The translations under genes and the position numbers were made by a program. From contig NC_080071.1 of NCBI RefSeq assembly GCF_949987535.1, positions 28,480,236 to 28,544,235 of the forward strand: 64,000 nt of DNA. The letters run 5' to 3'. The notes beneath the pieces were generated by a model. The model was not told the origin of the DNA and did not search any database. It saw nothing but the letters and a program-made list of their open reading frames with translations. The stretch comes from Balaenoptera acutorostrata (taxonomy: Eukaryota; Chordata; Mammalia; Artiodactyla; Balaenopteridae). Below are positions 10,770-22,625 of this stretch, one piece after another; the first letter of the stretch is position 1, and every line of letters begins with the position of its first letter.

Positions 10770-12408
10770 AAGGATAAATATTATAAATAGTATCACCATC
10801 ATTAAATGGAAAGTAATAATTAAAGAGGTAAAGCTAAAAGGAATGAAAACATACTACCTAAAGAAAGCAGGATAGGAAGAACAGAGGAACAAATGGGATG
10901 ACTATAAAAATATGGCAAATATGAATCACCTAAATCCAAACATATCACTGATAACATCAAATGTAAATGGACTAAACATTTCAAAAGGCAGGGAGTCAAA
11001 ATAAATAAATAAAAAAGCATACCCCAACAACATACTGTCCAATTGAATCATATTTTAAAATAAAAAACAATGTAGATTGAAAGTAAAGTATTGAAAGGAC
11101 TCACCATACTAGCATGAGACACAATAACGCTGGTGTAACTATATTAATATCAAACAAGACTTCAAGATAAGAAGTGTTTCCAGTGAACAAAAGTATAATT
11201 TCATAATGACAAAAGGTCGATACATAAGTAAGACATAATAATCATAGATATACATGTATCTCATAGAAGAGTTTCAAAAACATGAAGCACAGACTGATGG
11301 AATTAAAGGGAAAAATAGAAAGATCCACAACCGTTGCAGATTTTAGCATATTTCTGTTAGATACTGACAGAAATGCTAGAAAAAAAATTAGTTAAGACGT
11401 AAGATTAAATAGCACTGCTGAACAAATTAACCTAATTGACATTTGAAGAATAATGCATCAAAGTACAGAATGAACATTCTTTTTGAGTACATGTGGTATG
11501 TTTTCCAAAATACACCATATTGTGGGGCAAAATGTAAATATAAATGAATCTCAAAATTGAAATCTAATAGAATACATTCTGTGACCCCAGCTGATTTAAG
11601 TTAGAAAACAAAGCAAATTAGAATTCCATACTAATGCCAAATAGTTAGAAATTAAACCACATACCTCTGAATAACAGATGTATGAAAGAAGAAATCACAA
11701 GGGAAAATTAAATTATTTCAAACAGAATGAAAATGGAAACATGCATATAAAATTGTGAGCTATAGATAATATAGTTTTTAGAGGGAACTTTATAGCTTTA
11801 AATTAATATGTTAAAAAAGAAGAAACATTTAAAGTAAATTATTTAATGTTCTACCTTAAAAAGCTAGAAAAGATGGACAAATTAAAACCAAAATAAATAG
11901 CAGATAGGAAATTCTAAAACTAGAACAGAGATCAATTAAAGAGAAAACATACAAACAGGAAAATATTTAAAAGCAAAAGTTTTTTTTTTTTAAATACTGA
12001 TAAAATTGATGAAACCTTAAGGAGATTGTTCAAGAAAAAAGAAAATACACAATGTCAGGAATGACAGAATAGATACCATTACAGATTCTACAATATTAAA
12101 AGGACAAATAACAGTACATCATGAGAAATAGTTTACCAATAAATTTGATAATTTTGATAAACTGACAAATTCCTTACATAATACAACTTACCAAAACTGA
12201 TTCAAAAGAGTAAGGAAATATGAATCACCTGATATCAATTGTACACATAGAATTTTGTTTGTATTAAAAACCCTTTCCATAAATAAAACTTTGAGCTGAT
12301 GTTTTCATTTGTGAATTCTATCAGACATTTAATGAGAAAACAATACCAATCAAACAATTTTAGAAAATAAAGGAAGAGGGAACATTCATTTTACAAAGCC
12401 AGGATAAT
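10770..12408 (+). mobile_element. Ancient L1M fragment, ORF2 endonuclease to early RT
   Basis: The sequence 'aacatatcactgataacatcaaatgtaaatgg' near 10938-10975 is the start of an L1 ORF2 (ITLNVNG equivalent). Further along, 'ttctatcagacatttaatga' and 'gaagagggaacattcattttac' near 12316-12395 match the start of the RT domain. The order of L1 segments is kept but the frame is shredded, so this is a far older lineage than the long L1 copies. Confidence 0.75.
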
Positions 12409-13525
12409 TTTTTATTTTTAAATAGCTCAGTTCTTTATTGCCATACAACTGATACACAATCACCATGTATATTTAAAGTGTATGATTTGATAAATTTTGA
12501 TATATATGCGAATGTGTGTTTGGGTGTGGGTGTGTGTGTAAATTGACCCTTTGTGATTTTCCCTCCTACCCATGACAGCCCTACTCCATCACCCTATACA
12601 ACTATTTATTAGCTTTTTGTCACATAAGTTAGTTTGCATTTTCTAAAGTTATATATGAATGGAATCATACAGAATGCACTCCTTTTATTTCACTCTGCAT
12701 AATTATTTTGAGATGAATCCATGTTGTTCCTTGAAGTAATAATTAATTCCTTCTATTGTTGAGTTGAATTCCATTGTAGGTTTCCCCACTATGCTATCAG
12801 AAAGTAGAGTGTTCCTATGGAAACTTTTGTAAGCCAAAATGGCATAAATTGCATAAAGCAATTACCTTAGGACACATCTTGCTAACAGATGCACAAAATA
12901 AATCAAGATAAAGCACAGATTCTTACAGACACAGTTCAAAGCTATGATGGCCTGGTATTGAGGTGCAGAGTGTAGTTCCCTTAGAGTGTAGGAGCTTGGC
13001 AGTGCCATTCTCACTGCTGGGGGTGCACAGTGCCTCTATAACAGCTCACTGCAAAACACAGTCTGACCACTATTTTTGCTTTTCACCTTTTTTCTTAAAA
13101 GTAAAAAATCTTCTTTGGATCTCTTTCAGTTAGCAAAAACAGATACTAATGTAGATCTTTGGTAAAAGCTAAGTGGTATAAAGCAAACTTGTTAAGCAGG
13201 AGATACCTGAATATGAATATACCACTTTGTTTATTCTTTTACCTATTGATAGACATTTTGGTGTTTTCCAGTTTTCGACTATTACAAATAAAGCTGCTAT
13301 GAACATTCATGTAGAAGTCTCTGTTTGAGTACAATCTTTCACCCCTTTTGGGTAAATAAATAGTAGACTAGCTGGATCATAAATTAGGTGTTTTTTTTTT
13401 TTAAAGAAACTCCAAACTGTTTTCCAAAGTGATTTTACCATTTTTACACTGCCAACAGAGCATACAAGAGTTCCAGTTCCTCCACAGTCTTGCCAACACT
13501 CGGCATAGTTAGTCATTTTGATATT
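12409..13525 (-). mobile_element. Ancient L1M 3' end, interrupted by a DNA transposon
   Basis: Minus-strand L1 3' sequence: 'tagtttgcattttctaaag' and 'atggaatcatacagaatg' (12630-12680), then after the interruption 'tattacaaataaagctgctatgaacattc' (13280-13310) and 'aaactgttttccaaagtg' (13414-13432). The L1 reads straight through when 12779-13211 is removed. It abuts, in opposite orientation, the older plus-strand L1 piece on its left. Confidence 0.8.
12779..13211. mobile_element. Non-autonomous DNA transposon nested in L1, TA target site
   Basis: The host L1 'ttgaattccattgta' continues with 'tgaatataccac' only after this block, and a TA dinucleotide flanks both sides (12777-12778 and 13212-13213), as for Tc1/mariner-Tigger elements. 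The left end ('tgctatcagaaagtagag', 'gtaagccaaaatggcataaa') and right end ('gtaaaagctaagtggtataaagcaaac') contain partly inverted copies of each other. The exact family was not identified. Confidence 0.65.
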
Positions 13526-13661
13526 TTTTTTAAATTTTATTGGAGTATAAGTGATTTACAATGTTGTGTTAGTTTCAGGTGTACGGCACAGTGATTCAGT
13601 TGTACATATACGTATATTCATCCTTTTCCAGATCTTTTTCCTGTATAGGTTAGGAGTTTGG
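13526..13661 (-). mobile_element. L1 3' terminus fragment
   Basis: It begins 'ttttattggagtataagtgatttac' and carries 'gtgttagtttcaggtgtac', the end of the cetartiodactyl L1 3' UTR in reverse orientation. The same terminus recurs at about 33.06, 55.35 and 58.98 kb. It is cut off by the LTR that follows. Confidence 0.8.
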
Positions 13662-13663
13662 CT

Positions 13664-14009
13664 TACCCTAAAATTCATATGTTGAAACTCTAATCCCAAC
13701 ATGAAGGTATTCAGAGGTGAGGCCTTTGGGAGGTAATTAGGTCATGAGCATGGAGCCATCATGCATAGGTTATCCTAATGTGCCCTTATAAGAAGGTAGC
13801 TGGAGAGCTAGCTAAATCTTTGTGCTGTGGGAAGATACAAGGAAAAGTTGACAGTCTGTGACCCGGAAAAAGCCCTAACTAGAACTTGACCCTGCTGGCA
13901 CTCTGATCTCAGACTTCTAGCTTCCAGAAATGTGAGAAATAAATTTCTGTTTGTTATAGGCCACGCTGTCTATGTCAGTTTGTCGTAACAGCCTGAATGG
14001 ACTAAGACA
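13664..14009 (+). mobile_element. MaLR (MLT1A-like) solo LTR
   Basis: It carries 'aaattcatatgttgaaactc', 'gaggcctttgggaggtaatt', 'aatgtgcccttataagaagg', the poly(A)-signal block 'gtgagaaataaatttctg' and the terminal 'ctgaatggactaagaca'. This is close to full LTR length and non-coding. Confidence 0.85.
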
Positions 14010-14329
14010 ACCCTAAAATTGTCACATCCTTAGAATTCATATTGTACCACTTTCCACTTCCCACCCAACACCTGACAAGTCCCACCTCCCACTTCACAAG
14101 TCACACTTGACAAATAAACTAGCCTAATGATAACGTAATCCCATGCATGGCCTCCCATCCTTTGTGCTATTGTTTTCTTACCTTTTGTTTCTACATATGT
14201 CATAGCCCCCATCTTACAGTGTTATTCTTTAAAAAAAAAAAAAAAAAGTCATTTTCTTTGTAAGGAACTCAAGGGAAGAGAAAATAATCTTCTCTATATA
14301 CCCACATATATATAATTTCTGAGACTCTC
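14010..14329. other. Unclassified, with poly(A) tract
   Basis: No gene or named repeat is recognised. A poly(A) run lies at about 14232-14247. Confidence 0.35.
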
Positions 14330-15420
14330 CATTCCCCCCCTCAAGATTTGTTTGCATATTCTGTCATTGAATTATTTACAAGATTATCTTCCTTTTGTTT
14401 CTGAACCTAGTTTAAATAACTGCTTTAAAATCCTTGCCTGCTAATCCCACATCTGTATCTTCTCCTTATTCCCTTTCCAATGACTATCCTGTGACTATTT
14501 TTTCAAGCCAACAAGACTGTAGATTTTCCATTGGAGTTGTAGTCTTTCCTACTTGGCACAGATTGGGACTTTCCATCTTACTAACAGCTATTAAAATGTG
14601 AAGCTCACCCAGGGCTATCCTCTTCTACCAAGTGCCAACTTACCTCAAGTTTCTGCCTATTTTGATTCATCCCCTGGTGCATTTAGTTAGGTTTTTTTGT
14701 TGTTGTTGCTATTGTTAATTTGTTTTATTTTGTGTTTGTATTTATCCGGGGCTTATATTTGCTATCTGTGGGAAGTTTGATTCAATAGGAGCTACTTGGC
14801 AATAAGCCAAACTTGGTGGGTTTTTTTCAATTTTTTTCTTTCAGTTATTCATATTGAATAATTATATTGATCTGCATTTAAGTTTCCTAACAGTTTCTTC
14901 TACCATTTCCAATGTGATTTTTAAATCTATCTGGAGAAATTTTACATCATTTATTGTAATTTTGCACTCAATTTCCATTTGGTTGTTTTTATAGATTCCT
15001 TTTCTTTCCTGAGATTCCTTTCTTTGTCATTCATTAAGACTTTAAGATCTTGATCATACTTTTAATGGTTGCTTTAAATTCTTTGTTTGTTAAATCCAAC
15101 ATCCAGGCCATCTTCAAGTCTGTTTCTGTTGACTGATTGATTGATTGATTGATTGATTGATGGTGTGTCTAGTAAGTTTTTATTATGTAAGTAGATATTT
15201 TTTTTGGTTAGTATACTGTAGATACCTAATTCTATAGTCTTCTTCTGGAGAGTATTGATTTTATTATAGCAGATAGTCAATTGGTGTCTGATCCCCTTGA
15301 ATTTCTGTGTTCATGACTTTATTATATGACTGTTTAAGTCCCAAAGTGTGTGCCACCCTCCCTGAACTTCATGGGATTCACTCTAAATTCTGTCTTCTCT
15401 GTGGAGAAGTTTGTATATTA
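14330..15420 (-). mobile_element. Probable ancient L1M 5' region (antisense)
   Basis: Phrases such as 'caatttccatttggttgtttttatag', 'ttaatggttgctttaaattctttg' and 'aaatccaacatccaggcc' resemble the antisense 5' region of old L1M elements. The match is from memory and degenerate, so the family and limits are uncertain. A (GATT)n microsatellite sits within it. Confidence 0.45.
15134..15162. repeat. (GATT)n microsatellite
   Basis: About seven tandem copies of TGAT/GATT, uninterrupted by eye. Confidence 0.95.
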
Positions 15421-16575
15421 TCCCAAGACAAAGAGCCAGGGCAAACATGAGAGTCATGAATTTCCTTTTCACGAATAGCGCAGTGTTTTTCCACGTATTG
15501 TAGAATGCCTATAATTGGTTGTTGTAAATATTTTGTGATTGTTTATACTTGTGTATGGCAGAAGGTAGTCTGGTGTTAGTTATGACCAGATGGGGAAGTC
15601 CCTATCCTCTTTCTCTACCAGTTCCTTCTATCAACCTTTAAATATTGACATATCTCTCCAAAAAAGAAACTAACAAACACAGACCTTAAAACCACAAGTC
15701 TCCTTTTACCTACCACCCTATTTCTTCACTTTCTTCTCTGGTCAGTCTTATTAAAGTATTGTCCAATATGGTCATCTAAACTCTCTCAATTTCTATTAGT
15801 TTATTATCATACTGTAATCTGGCTTCCAGCTTCACCATGAGACTGCAAGAAGACATTTTATGGTTATCAGTTACTTCCTTATCATTAAATAAGAGGGAAA
15901 TTATTCACCCAAATCTTAAGAAAGAGAAATTTGACATGTTTAATCTTCACAAGGTCTCTCATATTTGGGGGAATTCTTTGAATTATTTTATTTAAACAAA
16001 AATGTTCCCTTTGAAGAAGACACATCAACCTGAAATAATTCCAATCAATACTAGTTTTGGAGGCTTCTAGGGGCCACATGATAAAATCAGTTTAAAAAAT
16101 GAATAAACATTAAAGAAATTATTAATTATATTATTATAGTAATTATTTCTGGAACTATTCCATCATAATATTAATTCTGAGATATTTGGAAATATGTCTT
16201 TTAAATATTACTATAAAATAATATTATAAGATAGACTATAGGGATCACAAATACATATTTATAGGGAAAGTTATATTTTTATTTAAGACAGATATTATCC
16301 TAAAGTTTTTTTTGTGAGTACTTGAGCATCAGAAACATATTTTTAAAATGTGCTGTATCTAAAAGAATTCAGAGGGTACTGAGTATTAGGGAATTCTGTT
16401 TTAAATGAAGCAAAATGTAGCTCTATGATTATGAGGAAAATGGTGTCAAGGATGCATGTAGAATCTTTGAATAAAATTGTCTCATGAAATATCAGAGTTG
16501 GGTTTCTGCCTCTCAACAGGGGTCCTGCCAATGAGATTAGAGAATTAAGCCAAGGCCAAGTTATTCCTGTGCTTA
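15421..16575. other. No recognised feature
   Basis: AT-rich unclassified sequence. Minus-strand open frames of 62-64 codons have no family signature. Confidence 0.35.
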
Positions 16576-16579
16576 CAGA

Positions 16580-16860
16580 CTGGTGAGCTATTCACATTGT
16601 AAGACTCAACTCAAACTTCACTTATTTTTTTGAAATCAGTTCCAACTGCTGTGCCCTTGCCTCCACCCACAAACCAAGTGTTCTCATGTAATCTTACTTA
16701 TTCTAAGTATGTTCTTACTATATTGTGTTGTAATTATTTGCTATGTGCCATGTGTACCCTTTAGAACTCCCATTGTCAGATGTATTATATAATTCTTTGT
16801 TTTCACAACAGCTTGCACAAAGTTTGGCTCTTGAGAGCGGTTGGATTGACAACTAAACAT
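16580..16860 (+). mobile_element. L2 3' region
   Basis: The series 'gactcaactcaaacttcac', 'ttgtgttgtaattatttgc' and 'acagcttgcacaaagtttggc' follows the 3' region of L2, in which 'agctcaaatgtcacctcc', 'ttgtaattgtctg' and 'agcacagtgcctggca' occur in this order. Confidence 0.65.
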
Positions 16861-18995
16861 GTGCTACAACTCTTTTCCCACCTTTTGTCTTCATTAAAAA
16901 TGGAAATCAATTAGAAAAGCAATTAAAGCAATTACCAGAATAGCTAAGTGACCCCAGCTGATAGGCAGGTCAGAGAGAGAGAGAGATAAGAAAAAGGAAA
17001 AGTAATCGATACAGTTACAAGAACTTGTAACCATGTGTATGTGCTCAAACATGTAGTTGTTTTTCACTCACTGGCTAGTATTGCAGAAATGTTTTATTTA
17101 TAAATACTATTTTTAATTGCATAATTACTTCAATATCTTTACCTAAAAATCTTCTCTAACAGTTACACTTAGAGTTGGTCTGGGTGTGGAGAGATCTTAA
17201 GAATTTCTGATCACTCTGCTCTGAAAATAACAGTGATAATACTCTCAGGGTTCAGTCCATAACAGAGCGAAGCGTCATATTTCCAAGTTCAAGTTCAAGT
17301 GATATAGTCATCTGGGAGGAGAAGCAAGATGGCCAAGGTTGGCAGAGCATTGCTCTAAATTGAAAGAAGGGCGCTGATGGAGCTAGGAAGTCACACTCAT
17401 CTCTCGTTTAAGGGCAAGAGGAGAGGAGCGAGGCATCAAGCTGCACCACAGGGAGAATGCGTGTCCTGTAAAGCCACCTAGCTGCATCAGTCATGTCTAG
17501 GTCTGGTAGAAGAGGTTTTTGGGAATAAGAGACGCAACTTCATATCTTTGAATTGACTAGGTTATTTGGAATGACCAGAGGAGTGCTTTGCGATCCCTCC
17601 TATAGTAGGATATTGTAACTGACCCTATGGTTTTGAAGGTGCTTCCCCAGTGTCCTCAGACCTTTATCAACATAGCCTGGGGATCTTCATAACTAATTCT
17701 TCAAAGTCCCCATGTAACTGATTTATTGTTGCCACCTGATAGAGGGTTTTTATGAAATGTTTGCAGTTCCTTCAAGATGGCATAAAATACCAATTCTCAT
17801 TTCAACTGAAACCTTCAGTACAGAACATTTACTCATTGCATGGCATTCATTTTGTTGGCAGTCACATATCCATGATAGATAGGTACATGTCAAAAATGAT
17901 GAGAGCATCACAGTATAAATAGCACCAAGCAAGTCACACATGCCTTTAGTATCTGCTTCCTCTTAAGATGCTCATATCGCCAAATAGTTACTAGATAGCA
18001 GAGAACTGCAGACTTTGCATCGATTTATAAAAGGTACTTTATGATATTCTGCATGTAAATTTATGAGACCTGTTGTGAGATTGTTCTATAAATGTTCATC
18101 TGAGGTCTTTGTATTGAATTACTTTAACTCTTTTGTACTGTGAAATGGTGTCATAAAGCATATGTTTAGATAAATGAGGTTATAGAGTCTGCACTGCGTA
18201 AATATGTTGTACCGGAATTCTGACCTTTCTTTTCACTTACTGAGGGTTGTTGGGAGTTAGTATTATGCATTCTGATTTTACAGGAATTATTATCAAAAAT
18301 ACTGTCCATGCTTTCCAAAATGTTTTACTCAGTTTATCAACAAGCTGGGAATTCACTAAGTTAATAGTTAAGGTCTCATTTAGACTCAAATAAAACTTGA
18401 AAATCTAAATGGAGGGTGGATGTCAGTGATATTCAACCTAGTATGACCATGTTTCAGTCAGTTTCTTTGCTCTCAAGATCTAGCCCATGTCAACAATTCT
18501 GAGAATTCAGGAGTTCTGACTGAGGCAGGAAGAGGAAAAAAAAAATAGTTTAATATAGGGCTGTGAGGCAAGGTAAGCTAACCTGAATCACCTTTATGTT
18601 AGTTCTGAGTAGTCAAGAGGCAGCAAGAGGACAGTGTCTGCCTAAGGGGTGGGACTAGGTATGGAGTAAGTTAAGAAAAAAGCCCAAAGATAGACCTATC
18701 TTGATAAAAAGACTCAGGAAAGGTAGATGGCAACAACAGGAAGATGATCTAAACTGGAACACGAAGACCAATATGATAGCAAGCAGCCTGGGAGCCACCA
18801 ACCTCCACCCCTCATAGCATAGAACATCTCTGCACAGAAGTTTTCAATTACCAGCATCTATACAATCACTGAGGTATCTGGGGTAAATATTAACACAATA
18901 CTATTAGTAATGAGGTGTTCATGAAGGACAGGCCATTCATAGCATCAGTGAATAATATAATGAATTTTTTAAAATTAAAAATCTTCATTCTATAA
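16861..18995. other. No recognised feature
   Basis: About 2.1 kb of unclassified sequence. Near 17325-17530 the GC content rises and includes the phrase 'gcaagatggccaaggttggc'. I could not assign it to a family. Confidence 0.35.
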
Positions 18996-19004
18996 AAGAT
19001 TTTA

Positions 19005-19396
19005 AAAAATTTTTTTATTGGAGTAGAGTTGCTTTACACTGCTGTGTCAGTTTCTGCTGTACAGCAAAGTGAATCAGCCATACGTATACATATATCACCT
19101 CTTTTTTAGATTTCCTTCCCATTTAGGTCACCACAGAGCACCGAGTAGAGTTCCTTGTGCTATACAGTAGGTTCTCATTAGTTACCTATTTTACACATAG
19201 TAGTGTATATATGTCAATCCCAATCTCCCAATTCCTCCCCACCCTTCCCCCTTGGTATCCTTACATTTGTTCTCTACATCTGTGTCTCTATTTCTGCTTT
19301 GCAAATAAGATCATCTATACCATTTTTCTAGATTCCACATATATGCGTTAATATACGATATTTGTTTTTCTCTTTCTGACTTACTTCAGATTTTTA
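19005..19396 (-). mobile_element. L1 3'-end insertion (5' truncated)
   Basis: It begins with 'tttttttattggagtagagttgc' (tail side), carries the reverse complement of the L1 3' UTR ('gtgtatatatgtcaatcccaatctcccaattc') and stops after 'cgatatttgtttttctctttctgacttac'. Flanks are similar ('agattttaaaa' at about 18997 and 'agatttttaaag' at about 19389), consistent with a short, imperfect target-site duplication. Confidence 0.85.
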
Positions 19397-19560
19397 AAGT
19401 TTACATTCAACTAGCACCCAGATATTGATTTCTAAAACCCATTCTGTGATTAAAGGAACCAGGGTTTCTTATAGAAATGCTTGGTTCCAGGGATTGGGAA
19501 GGGAAAATACAAGATGTACCTTTTGATGTGCCATCAAGTAAGTGCTCAAAAAATGATGAG

Positions 19561-19859
19561 GGGCTTCCCTGGTGGCGCAGTGGTTGAGAGCCTGCCTGCC
19601 AATGCAGGGGACACGGGTTCGAGCCCTGGTCTGGGAGGATCCCACATGCCACGGAGCAACTGGGCCCGTGAGCCACAACTGCTGAGCCTGCGCGTCTGGA
19701 GCCTGTGCTCCGCAACAAGAGAGGCCGCGATAGTGAGAGGCCCATGCACCGCGATGAAGAGTGGCCCCCGCTTGCCGCAACTAGAGAAAGCCCTCGCACA
19801 GAAACGAAGACCCAGCACAGCCAAAAATAAATAAATAAATAAATAAAATAAATTAAAAA
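19561..19859 (+). mobile_element. CHR-type SINE, 'ggcgcagtggttgag' subtype
   Basis: It starts 'gggcttccctggtggcgcag', has the B box 'gggttcgagccc', and ends in (AAAT)n plus poly(A). It is flanked by the 13-bp perfect target-site duplication aaaaaatgatgag at 19548-19560 and 19860-19872. Long open frames read through it on both strands but are a by-product of the GC-rich SINE body. Confidence 0.96.
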
Positions 19860-19872
19860 AAAAAATGATGAG

Positions 19873-20815
19873 AACACTTATAAAAGATGTAGGACCCTAT
19901 TTGAGGGAGCTCCCAATGTCCAAATATAGGACAACTTGAACAACAAGATAAGTAACAATAGTAACTATTCAGTCAATAGAATGAAGCAAATATCCATCCA
20001 TGAGTCCATATTAATATAAAGAATTGAACATATAAAAATGGAGAGAATACATTCTTCCATACAGTAGAATTCCAACTAATTAATATAGAAGGCACGGTGG
20101 AAGTATAAAACCACCATTAGGCAAACTCCACAGTGATTGTGACAGCCAAGAAACACTGATGAGTTCTAAAGGCAGGGAACAAAAGTATGATGAGAAATAC
20201 TAGTTTTCTTAGCCTCAAAGCATCTTCCTACAACATATTCCTTTTGATTACAAAGGAAAAACAAAAGGGAAAAAGAATAACTTTGCTTCAGCAGTAATAA
20301 GACACATGGACATCAAGGGCCTCCTGCTATGGGGACATTGAAAAGGACACAACATCACCTCTCTTGTACTCTTGCCAATTATGCAATCCATATAAACTCA
20401 ATCTAATAATGAGAAAACATCAGACTAACCCACCTTGAGGAACATTCTACAAAATAACTGCCAATATTCTTTAAAAGTGGCAAGTGACAAGGAAAGTCAG
20501 AGGAACTGTCACAGATTGGAGGAGACAAAGGGGACGTGACAACTAACTGTCATGTGGGACCCTAGGTTGGATCCTGCCCCAGAAACAGAGCAGTAATCGA
20601 GAAAACATGAGAGTTTGATTAAAATCTGTACATTAGTTACTAGTATCATATCAGTGTCAATTTCCTGGTTTCAATCATTGTACTATGGTTATATAAATGA
20701 TGCTGCCACCAGGGGAAACTGGTTGAAGGGTTTACAGGAATTTTGTACTACATTTGCAACTTTAAGTCTATAGGTATTACAAAATAAAAGGCTTAAAAAT
20801 AAGAAAAATGTATGC
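19873..20815 (+). mobile_element. Ancient L1 (L1ME-like) 3' end
   Basis: The tail section 'accctaggttggatcctgccccagaaacagagcagtaa', then 'tggtttcaatcattgtactatggttatat', then 'ggggaaactggttgaaggg' and the closing 'ttacaaaataaaaggctt' match the 3' UTR of old L1ME-type elements. The 5' part is assigned by continuity. Confidence 0.6.
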
Positions 20816-21690
20816 TTTGATTTTTTTTTATTTTAACAAAAACTCTCTTTATTGGTTCTAGGAAATTGTTAGTATATGTACAAAGGTAGAAGCGACCATC
20901 TAACATTTGGATATATGGCTTGTTGCACGATTGAGTTTTATTAAATCAAATTTTTAAGGAAAAAGCATTAGTGACCTTTTTTTTTCTCTTAACAATGCTT
21001 TACTACAAGTGCTCCCTCTCTAAATTGCTGGCTATACTGTCGAGAAATCTTGGCCAGAATCAGTTAGGGTTGATAATCAGCTGTGAGGTGTCTTTAAAGA
21101 TGCATGATCAATAAGAACATTTTTCTGTGAAATTTGTCACATCATCTATCAGATTCCTGATAATATTTGTTTTATTGCCGTTAATCTTAAAGAGATTGAG
21201 AAAAGGTCTCTTCTGAGTCGACTATAAAATTAAAGAGACTATTCAGTTTCTTCATCTCTTATAATATGGAGATAAAAGAAGCAATAAAAACAATTACCAT
21301 AGAGCAGTTTTGCTGTGAAAGTGATTTTCAAATATAAATTTCTCAGCACATGTAGCATAGTACTGACTCTTTGGACTGATATGAAATTTGTAGTAGATTG
21401 AGAATTTTGGAAAATTTCTTCCCACGGATGTTTCCTTGAAGAGAATTGGCATTAGCCCTCAAGGCATCAAATGCTATTTCCTAGCTTAGAAACCTATGCT
21501 TACAATGTCCTGAGGTTTTCATTCCCATCTTCACCAGACTGATTTGAATCATCCTTTACTTTCCAATTCATCACGTTCATTAACTCTCTTTAATATCTCC
21601 CCTCTTCCCATTCTCTCCCACCCCCCACCTTTTATATGCACTTTGAATAGTATAATCAAGGGACCAATCACAGTGATTTATAATTACTTC
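20816..21690. other. No recognised feature
   Basis: AT-rich unclassified sequence. No open frame or repeat end is recognised. Confidence 0.35.
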
Positions 21691-21699
21691 ATGTCTTAG

Positions 21700-21860
21700 G
21701 CTCCCCCACTAAGTTGTAAGCTCTCTGAGTCTTATTCAAGGTCTGAGTCTTATCCTTTTCATATCCACAGTCCTTAAGAGAGTGCCTGGTACATAGTAGA
21801 TATGCAGGAATTATTTGTCAGAGAAATGAGTGAGCAAATGAATGACCCAGGAGAAAAGGA
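21700..21860 (+). mobile_element. L2 3' end
   Basis: The series 'cccccactaagttgtaagctctctgag', 'gagagtgcctggtacatagtag' and 'ggaattatttgtcagagaaatga' is a typical L2 terminus. Confidence 0.75.
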
Positions 21861-21864
21861 GACA

Positions 21865-22018
21865 AATGGTAACTGTGAGGTGATAGATGTGTTGATTAGC
21901 TTGATTGTAATAATCATTTCACAATGTATACATATATCAAATCATTGCATTTTTCACCTTAAATATATATAATTTTTATTTGTCAATTATACCTCAATAA
22001 AAAGCTGGAAAAAATAAA
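21865..22018 (+). mobile_element. Ancient L1M 3' terminus
   Basis: The phrase 'gataatcatttcacaatgtatacatatatcaaa', adjusted for small changes, followed by 'ttgtcaattatacctcaataaaa', is the 3' end common to L1M elements, including the near-terminal AATAAA signal. Confidence 0.7.
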
Positions 22019-22066
22019 AATCTATTTGCTTTACATAAGAAGTAAACCCCTCCCCCCCAAAAAAAA

Positions 22067-22082
22067 GAGAGAGAGAGAGAGA
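22067..22082. repeat. (GA)n microsatellite
   Basis: Alternating GA run following poly(C) and poly(A) tracts. Confidence 0.9.
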
Positions 22083-22342
22083 CAGAGAAGAAACGAAGAG
22101 ACAGATGATTCAAATTCAGGAAAGCGTAAACCAAGCCCCGGTTAAAATCTCATAAAATTTGTTAACCTAAGCAAAATTCTGAAATGTCTCCTTGGGCATA
22201 TTTTTTAGTATATTTTAGAATTCCAAATATCTAATATAATGCAGTAAGATTATAATCAGCCTAAACCAAAATGATTCACTGTTGTTCTCAGTTTGGCACC
22301 CCTTCTTACCACCACTCCGATTTACAGGAAGGCGTGCACGTG

Positions 22343-22358
22343 CACACACACACACACA
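22343..22358. repeat. (CA)n microsatellite
   Basis: About eight CA copies, preceded by a CGTGCACGTGCA segment that can pair with itself. Confidence 0.9.
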
Positions 22359-22594
22359 GAAACTCACCTCTTAAATTTAGGAATTCACCCAATCTGTAAT
22401 TATGGCCAGATCCCATCTCCATTTTAAAATTAACCTCACTTGCTCCCATTCCCAAAAGAATAATTACATTACTTCAAGAAGGAGTAATATTTGTCCTTTC
22501 TAGATAACATCTTAACCTTAATAGAGAGGCCATAAATAAAAATATACCTAAGATAAAGATTCCTAGATATGACAGAAAAATGGATGAAGGTAAG

Positions 22595-22625
22595 TTTGCT
22601 TTGCTTTGCTTTGCTTTGCTTTGCT
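22595..22625. repeat. (TTTGC)n microsatellite
   Basis: Six uninterrupted copies of a pentanucleotide TTTGC. An array this uniform suggests recent expansion and likely length polymorphism. Confidence 0.96.

Noticed and set aside
19407..19877. 156-codon minus-strand open frame and overlapping frames on both strands
   Set aside because: They lie over a CHR SINE whose GC-rich body keeps several frames open. The same peptide text (LSLVAASGGHSSSRC and similar) recurs at 2197-2493 and 42538-42792, i.e. in every copy of that SINE.
22588..22596. Splice-donor-like 'aaggtaagt' before the TTTGC array
   Set aside because: No exon-like open frame, acceptor or polypyrimidine context was recognised nearby, so it is expected by chance.
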